A stretch of 64,000 nucleotides of DNA from Rhodococcoides fascians A44A (GTDB lineage Bacteria; Actinomycetota; Actinomycetes; Mycobacteriales; Mycobacteriaceae). Position numbers and translations under genes: made by a program. The notes beneath the pieces are model-generated. The model was not told where the DNA came from and made no database searches. It saw only the letters and a list, made by a program, of their open reading frames with translations. The stretch covers positions 149,985 through 213,984 of the forward strand of contig NZ_JMEX01000004.1 of the NCBI RefSeq assembly GCF_000760735.1, written 5' to 3'. Shown one piece after another: positions 59,779 to 64,000 of the stretch (position 1 is the first letter of the stretch; each line of letters opens with the position of its first letter).

Positions 59779-61296
59779 GTGCCCTCGACTTCATCCCGCA
59801 CTCTCGGACCCGAGCTGGCGCTGGCCGGCCGAATCGGCAAGAACGTCGACGTGCTCGTCGTCGCACTCAGCACGAGTGACGAAGGGCTGGAACTGCACAC
59901 CGACGAGGACGTCTTCGACGACGCCGTCGCGACGACGTTGTTCGACGCGTTCGACAGCGTCGGCGCAACGGGCAAGGCAGACGAACTCACGCGCATTCCC
60001 GCGCCCTCCGCACTGGGTGTCTCCAGTGTTCTCGGTGTGGGCCTCGGCGCGTCGGCGGACATCGACGACGAGCGCATCCGGCGGTCGGCCGGCACCGCGG
60101 CTCGCGCACTGAGCGGTACGGGAACCGTTGCCACCACTCTGTCCTCGCTGGATCTCGGTGCGACCGCCGAGGGTTTCTACCTCGGCGCGTACACGTTCAC
60201 TGAGTTCAAGTCCGCGCTGTCCGCACCGGGTCCGGACGCAGGCCCGGTCGCTCGGGTCGAACTTCTCGTGGCGAATCCTCGTGCGCGTGAGCCGAAGTCG
60301 GAGCTGGCGCGGTCACTGGCCATTGCCGAGTCCGTCGCGCTCGCGCGTGACTTCGTCAACACTCCCCCGAGCCACCTCTACCCCGAGGAGTTCGCGGCGC
60401 GCGCCAAGGAACTGGGCACCGCGGCGGGTCTGAGTGTCCAGATTCTCGACGACAAAGCGCTGGAAAAGGGTGGGTACGGCGGCATCCACGGCGTCGGCAA
60501 GGGCTCGTCGAGGCTGCCGCGGCTTGTTCGGCTGAGCCATTCGGGAGGCAAGCGAAAGTCGAAGAAGGTCGCGCTCGTCGGCAAGGGCATCACGTTCGAC
60601 ACCGGCGGCATCTCCATCAAGCCTGCCGCGGGCATGGAGAACATGACGTCCGACATGGCCGGCGCCGCCGCCGTCATCGCGACGGTCATCCTCGCCGCCA
60701 AAGTCGGTCTCGCGCTCGACGTCGTCGCTACCGTTCCGATGGCGGAGAACATGCCGTCCGGGACCGCGCAGCGTCCCGGTGACGTGTTGACCCAGTACGG
60801 CGGCATCACCGTCGAGGTCATCAACACCGACGCCGAAGGACGTCTTGTTCTCGCCGACGCCATCGTGCGTGCCTGTGAGGACGACCCGGATTACCTGATC
60901 GACACGGCGACGCTGACCGGCGCGCAGGTCGTCGCGCTCGGCAACCGCACGCCTGGCGTCATGGGCACGGACGCGTTCCGTGACCGCGTCGCGGCGCTGT
61001 CGCAGGCCGTCGGCGAGGACGGTTGGGCTATGCCGTTGCCGAAGGAGATTCGCCGCGAACTGGATTCCAAGGTCGCGGATCTGGCGAACGTCACCAACGG
61101 TCGTGCGGGCGGAATGTTGGCGGCGGCACTGTTCCTGAAGGAGTTCGTCGCCGAGGGTGTCGAGTGGGCGCACATCGACGTCGCCGGTCCTGCCTACAAC
61201 ACGGGTGGGCCGTTCGGTTACATCGGCAAGGGCGGCACGGGTGTGCCGGTGCGGACGATGTTCGCAGTACTCGAAGACATCGTCGAGAACGGCTAG
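59779..61296 (+). CDS. pepA: Leucyl aminopeptidase (PepA/M17)
   Basis: Cytosolic dinuclear metallo-aminopeptidase of family M17, 505 residues. The C-terminal catalytic domain shows [16 protein letters not shown] (first metal lysine and aspartate), [11 protein letters not shown] and the signature [17 protein letters not shown] at 59779 with AGGAG 8 bp upstream is chosen. Corresponds to pepB (Rv2213). Its stop is followed within 9 bp by a long palindrome. Confidence 0.95.
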   Translation: MPSTSSRTLGPELALAGRIGKNVDVLVVALSTSDEGLELHTDEDVFDDAVATTLFDAFDSVGATGKADELTRIPAPSALGVSSVLGVGLGASADIDDERIRRSAGTAARALSGTGTVATTLSSLDLGATAEGFYLGAYTFTEFKSALSAPGPDAGPVARVELLVANPRAREPKSELARSLAIAESVALARDFVNTPPSHLYPEEFAARAKELGTAAGLSVQILDDKALEKGGYGGIHGVGKGSSRLPRLVRLSHSGGKRKSKKVALVGKGITFDTGGISIKPAAGMENMTSDMAGAAAVIATVILAAKVGLALDVVATVPMAENMPSGTAQRPGDVLTQYGGITVEVINTDAEGRLVLADAIVRACEDDPDYLIDTATLTGAQVVALGNRTPGVMGTDAFRDRVAALSQAVGEDGWAMPLPKEIRRELDSKVADLANVTNGRAGGMLAAALFLKEFVAEGVEWAHIDVAGPAYNTGGPFGYIGKGGTGVPVRTMFAVLEDIVENG

Positions 61297-61304
61297 CCCC
61301 CGGC

Positions 61305-61350
61305 TATGTGAGTGGAAATGTAGGCCAGGGCCTACATTTCCACTCACATA
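61305..61350. repeat. Dispersed palindrome, copy 2, 22-bp stem
   Basis: Arms 61305-61326 and 61329-61350 are perfectly complementary over 22 bp with a 2-nt loop. The outer part (ATGTGAGTGGAAATGT and complement) is shared with copy 1 at 53660-53705; the inner part differs but still pairs. It lies after pepA and contains the stop codon of the convergent small gene, so it may also act as a terminator for both. Confidence 0.93.
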
Positions 61351-61676
61351 CCTTCGGCTCGCTTGCGCAGGATCTTCTGCCGCGCGTCGTAGTCACGCAT
61401 GCGCTGGGGGTAGCGGGTCTTGCGGACGTCGTAGACGGGAATCTTCAGGTCCGGGCCGATCTTTCGGATATCGCGCTCGTCGACGGCACGGCGCGTCCAC
61501 TCGCCGTCGTTGGCTACCAGAACCACAGTGACAGGAGTCACTGTCGTCTTCGGTTCCACGTACGCCTCGACGCCGATCCTGGCCGCGGTCCAGTCCGCGA
61601 GGTACTGCGCGGTCGAGCCCTCCTTGGCTCGTCTACCTCCAGTGCCGCGTCGAGAGAAACGATCGAACAAGCCCAC
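61344..61676 (-). CDS. Small conserved protein of unknown function
   Basis: A 110-residue basic protein starting MGLFDRFSRRGTGGRRAKEG. The middle (VTPVTVVLVANDGEWTRRAV, then DVRKTRYPQRMRDYDARQKI) suggests a small beta-alpha fold with a very basic C-terminus; similar actinobacterial proteins carry uninformative names. No catalytic motif is visible. Its last codons and stop lie within the 22-bp palindrome that follows pepA. I cannot suggest a function. Confidence 0.75.
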   Translation of the reverse strand: MGLFDRFSRRGTGGRRAKEGSTAQYLADWTAARIGVEAYVEPKTTVTPVTVVLVANDGEWTRRAVDERDIRKIGPDLKIPVYDVRKTRYPQRMRDYDARQKILRKRAEGM

Positions 61677-62097
61677 TGCTTGACTCCTGTCATCGGTGCG
61701 TCAATCTGTCGTCGCGGATCACGCACTTCGTGTTACTCACCAGTTTGCCAGTCCGAGATCAGCCCTCGGGGAACATGCGACGCCGAGGGATGGAAGGATG
61801 AAGGTAGAGGGTTCAACTCTCTCGTTGTCGAGAAAGATTGCCGATCGCGGATGGAAGGGCGTAGAGGTGCCAGCTGGAGTCAGCCGATCGTCTTCGGCCA
61901 ACCGTCTCGCCACATCCGGTTCGGGCGCCCTGGCGCGGACGTCCGTCGACCACCTCGTCGCAATTAACGCAAGTATCGTCCGCGAACCTTGCAGCGCCAG
62001 CACAATAGTTTCAGCACTGGTTTCCACACACTGTTCTGCGACCACAAGTCGTAGGAACTGAATTTACCCGCATACAACTGTCGAGGAGTCAACAGAC
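61677..62097. other. Intergenic region upstream of sucB
   Basis: 421 bp without a gene I can support; a plus-strand frame at 61696-62061 lacks a ribosome-binding site and protein-like composition. The stretch nearest sucB (about 61950-62090) is distinctly AT-richer (CGCAATTAACGCAAGTATCG, CACAATAGTTTCAGCACTGG) and is the likely promoter of the E2 gene. Confidence 0.6.
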
Positions 62098-63873
62098 ATG
62101 GCCTTCTCCGTCCAGATGCCAGCTCTTGGTGAGAGCGTCACCGAGGGAACTGTCACGAGGTGGCTCAAGCAGGAGGGCGACACCGTCGAGGTCGACGAAC
62201 CGTTGCTCGAAGTATCGACGGACAAAGTCGATACCGAAATCCCGTCCCCCGCTGCTGGCGTTCTGACGAAGATCGTGGCTCAGGAAGACGACACCGTCGA
62301 GATCGGTGGCGAGCTCGCGCAGATCGGCGACGCAGGCGAAGAGTCCGCGCCCGCTGCAGAGCCCGAGGCAGCCGAGGAAGAGCCCACACCGGCCGCCGAG
62401 CCCGAGCCTCAGGCCGAGGAAGAGGCACCGGCAGAGGACGCGGCTCCCGCTGCGAAGTCCGACTCGAGCGGCTCCGGCACCCCGGTGAAGATGCCCGAGC
62501 TGGGCGAGTCCGTGACCGAAGGAACCGTCACGCGGTGGCTGAAGGCGGTCGGCGACGAGGTTGCGGTCGACGAGCCACTGCTCGAGGTCTCCACCGACAA
62601 GGTCGACACCGAGATTCCGTCCCCCGTCGCAGGCACGCTGCTCGAGATCAACGCCGAGGAAGACGACACCGTCGAGATCGGTGGTCAGCTCGCGGTGATC
62701 GGGTCCGGTGCACCGGTGGAGAAGGCCCCCGAGCCCGACAAGGCTCCCGAGCCGGAGAAGAAGCCCGAGCCGGTCGCGGAAGCACCCAAGCAGGAAGCAC
62801 CCAAGGAAGCCCCAAAGCAGGAAGCTCCCAAGCAGGAAGCCCCGAAGGCAGAAGCTCCCAAGCAGGAAGCTCCCAAGCAGGAAGCTCCGAAGAAGCAGGA
62901 GTCCGCACCGTCCGGTGACGCGACTCCGTACGTGACTCCTCTCGTGCGCAAGCTCGCCGCGGACAACGATGTCGACCTCTCCGAGGTCAAGGGCACCGGT
63001 GTCGGCGGGCGTATCCGCAAGCAGGACGTGCTCGCCGCAGCGGAAGCGAAGAAGGCTCCCGCTCAGGCCGAGGCGCCGGCCGCGGCTCCCGCTGCCGCGT
63101 CCGCTCCGGCGGCTCCGGCTACCGCAGGCGTTCGCCCCGAGCTCGCTCACCTTCGCGGTACGACTCAGAAGATCAACCGCATCCGTCAGATCACGGCGAA
63201 GAAGACGCGTGAGTCGCTGCAGACCACGGCTCAGCTCACGCAGACGTTCGAGGTCGATGTCACGACGATCGCTGCGCTGCGCACGAAGGCGAAGTCGACG
63301 TTCTCCAAGAACGAGGGTGTCAACCTGACGTACCTGCCGTTCTTCGCGAAGGCGGTCGTCGAGGCACTCAAGGCGCACCCGAACGTCAATGCCAGCATCG
63401 ACGAGGACAAGAAGGAGATCACGTACCACGCCGATGTCCACCTCGGTATCGCCGTGGACACCGATCAGGGTCTGCTCTCGCCCGTCATTCACAACGCGGG
63501 CGATCTGTCGCTGGCCGGCTTGGCTCGCGCCATCGCCGACATCGCGTCGCGTGCACGCTCCGGTGGCCTCAAGCCCGACGAGCTGTCCGGTGGCACGTTC
63601 ACCATCACCAACATCGGTAGCCAGGGCGCGTTGTTCGACACGCCGATTCTGGTTCCGCCGCAGGCTGCGATGCTCGGTACCGGCGCGATCGTCAAGCGTC
63701 CGGTCGTCGTGAAGGATGCGGCGGGCAACGAGTCCATCGGTGTTCGTTCGATGGTCTACCTGCCGCTGACCTACGATCACCGCCTGGTCGACGGTGCGGA
63801 TGCCGGTCGTTTCCTGACGACGATCAAGCAGCGTCTGGAAGATGCTTCGTTCGAGGCGGACCTGGGTATCTGA
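62098..63873 (+). CDS. sucB: Dihydrolipoamide acyltransferase E2 (SucB/DlaT)
   Basis: E2 core of a 2-oxoacid dehydrogenase complex, 591 residues; in mycobacteria the syntenic protein serves pyruvate dehydrogenase and peroxide defence. Two lipoyl domains carry lysines 43 and 168 in identical [12 protein letters not shown] motifs. A Pro/Ala/Lys/Glu linker with repeated KQEAP units (about 229-268) leads to the E3-binding domain ([20 protein letters not shown], 278-297), a second Ala/Pro linker, and the acyltransferase domain ending in [14 protein letters not shown] (H561, D565). GAGGAG precedes the ATG. Confidence 0.95.
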   Translation: MAFSVQMPALGESVTEGTVTRWLKQEGDTVEVDEPLLEVSTDKVDTEIPSPAAGVLTKIVAQEDDTVEIGGELAQIGDAGEESAPAAEPEAAEEEPTPAAEPEPQAEEEAPAEDAAPAAKSDSSGSGTPVKMPELGESVTEGTVTRWLKAVGDEVAVDEPLLEVSTDKVDTEIPSPVAGTLLEINAEEDDTVEIGGQLAVIGSGAPVEKAPEPDKAPEPEKKPEPVAEAPKQEAPKEAPKQEAPKQEAPKAEAPKQEAPKQEAPKKQESAPSGDATPYVTPLVRKLAADNDVDLSEVKGTGVGGRIRKQDVLAAAEAKKAPAQAEAPAAAPAAASAPAAPATAGVRPELAHLRGTTQKINRIRQITAKKTRESLQTTAQLTQTFEVDVTTIAALRTKAKSTFSKNEGVNLTYLPFFAKAVVEALKAHPNVNASIDEDKKEITYHADVHLGIAVDTDQGLLSPVIHNAGDLSLAGLARAIADIASRARSGGLKPDELSGGTFTITNIGSQGALFDTPILVPPQAAMLGTGAIVKRPVVVKDAAGNESIGVRSMVYLPLTYDHRLVDGADAGRFLTTIKQRLEDASFEADLGI

Positions 63874-64000
63874 TCCGACACGAGCGCGGCTGTGTCTGTA
63901 TCGTGAGGTACCAGACATTCCGGACGTGATCGTCCTCGAACAATCGGGGTAGACCACACAATCGGGGCGCCACTCGCACTGCGGGTGGCGGCCCGAAACC

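Noticed and set aside
61696..62061. Possible 121-residue gene upstream of sucB
   Set aside because: No ribosome-binding site, random-looking composition and no conserved features; more likely promoter DNA.
62089..63957. 622-residue minus-strand open frame opposite sucB
   Set aside because: Antisense to the E2 gene; composition is Leu/Arg/Gly low-complexity mirroring the Ala/Pro linkers.

Overview
The window is high-GC actinobacterial chromosome with many GTG starts and closely spaced genes. It looks like the order Mycobacteriales, most likely Rhodococcus in the broad sense (a Rhodococcus/Rhodococcoides fascians-type organism). Gene order follows, from memory, the Mycobacterium tuberculosis stretch from about Rv2156c to Rv2215: division/cell-wall cluster, GNAT, lppM, metF, idsA2, mptA, pknL, aroG, mptC, plsC, fadD15, pimB', NlpC/P60, dnaQ-uvrC, trpD, ctaE-qcrCAB, ctaF-ctaC, asnB, adenosine kinase, erpA, cobalamin genes, ilvE, gcvT, pepA, sucB. 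No rRNA, tRNA, CRISPR, IS element or prophage was seen.

Layout. 1-8521 (minus): dcw cluster mraZ-rsmH-ftsL-ftsI-murE-murF-mraY (mraY runs off the left edge), with three 10-bp MraZ-type operator repeats upstream. 9033-10968: DUF3040 membrane protein, HEPN-like protein, GNAT. 10988-15309 (plus): carotenoid end-modification operon crtO-cruF-lppM-glycosyltransferase. 15349-21961: metF divergent from crtE-crtI-mptA-crtB; the lipomannan mannosyltransferase gene lies inside the carotenoid run. 21933-24498: Rv2175c-like DNA-binding protein divergent from the Ser/Thr kinase PknL. 24511-28020: aroG, a DEDDh exonuclease and mptC, with a 35-bp palindromic tandem repeat before mptC. 28037-32657 (minus): plsC-like acyltransferase, glucokinase, CxxC protein, ArsA/Get3-like ATPase (apparent CTG start) and two SRPBCC proteins. 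32784-39605: fadD15, pimB', a putative zinc-metallopeptidase lipoprotein, two NlpC/P60 hydrolases (the upstream one behind a c-di-AMP riboswitch) and a small double-CxxC protein. 39732-43427: DnaQ-UvrC fusion, stand-alone Lrp/AsnC effector domain, trpD, unknown protein.

43579-50393 holds the respiratory bcc-aa3 genes: ctaE, qcrC, qcrA, qcrB on plus and ctaC-ctaF on minus. Between qcrB and ctaF are 73-bp tandem palindromic repeats and a small XRE regulator. 50623-63873: asnB, adenosine kinase, erpA, DUF3043 protein, cobU-cobT-cobS, gcvT-ilvE, pepA, a small unknown protein and the 2-oxoacid dehydrogenase E2 gene sucB. Nearly identical palindromes recur at 53666-53705 and 61305-61350.

The genes share an envelope theme: peptidoglycan precursor synthesis and septation (mur/fts/mra), mannolipid assembly (mptA, mptC, pimB'), peptidoglycan remodelling (NlpC/P60), membrane carotenoids, and respiration. 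The best leads beyond standard annotation are the c-di-AMP riboswitch, lppM embedded in a carotenoid-glycoside operon, the CTG-started ATPase with its SRPBCC/CxxC neighbours, the metallopeptidase lipoprotein, and several families of palindromic intergenic repeats. Protein identities and M. tuberculosis comparisons rest on motifs and recalled knowledge; no database search was run.
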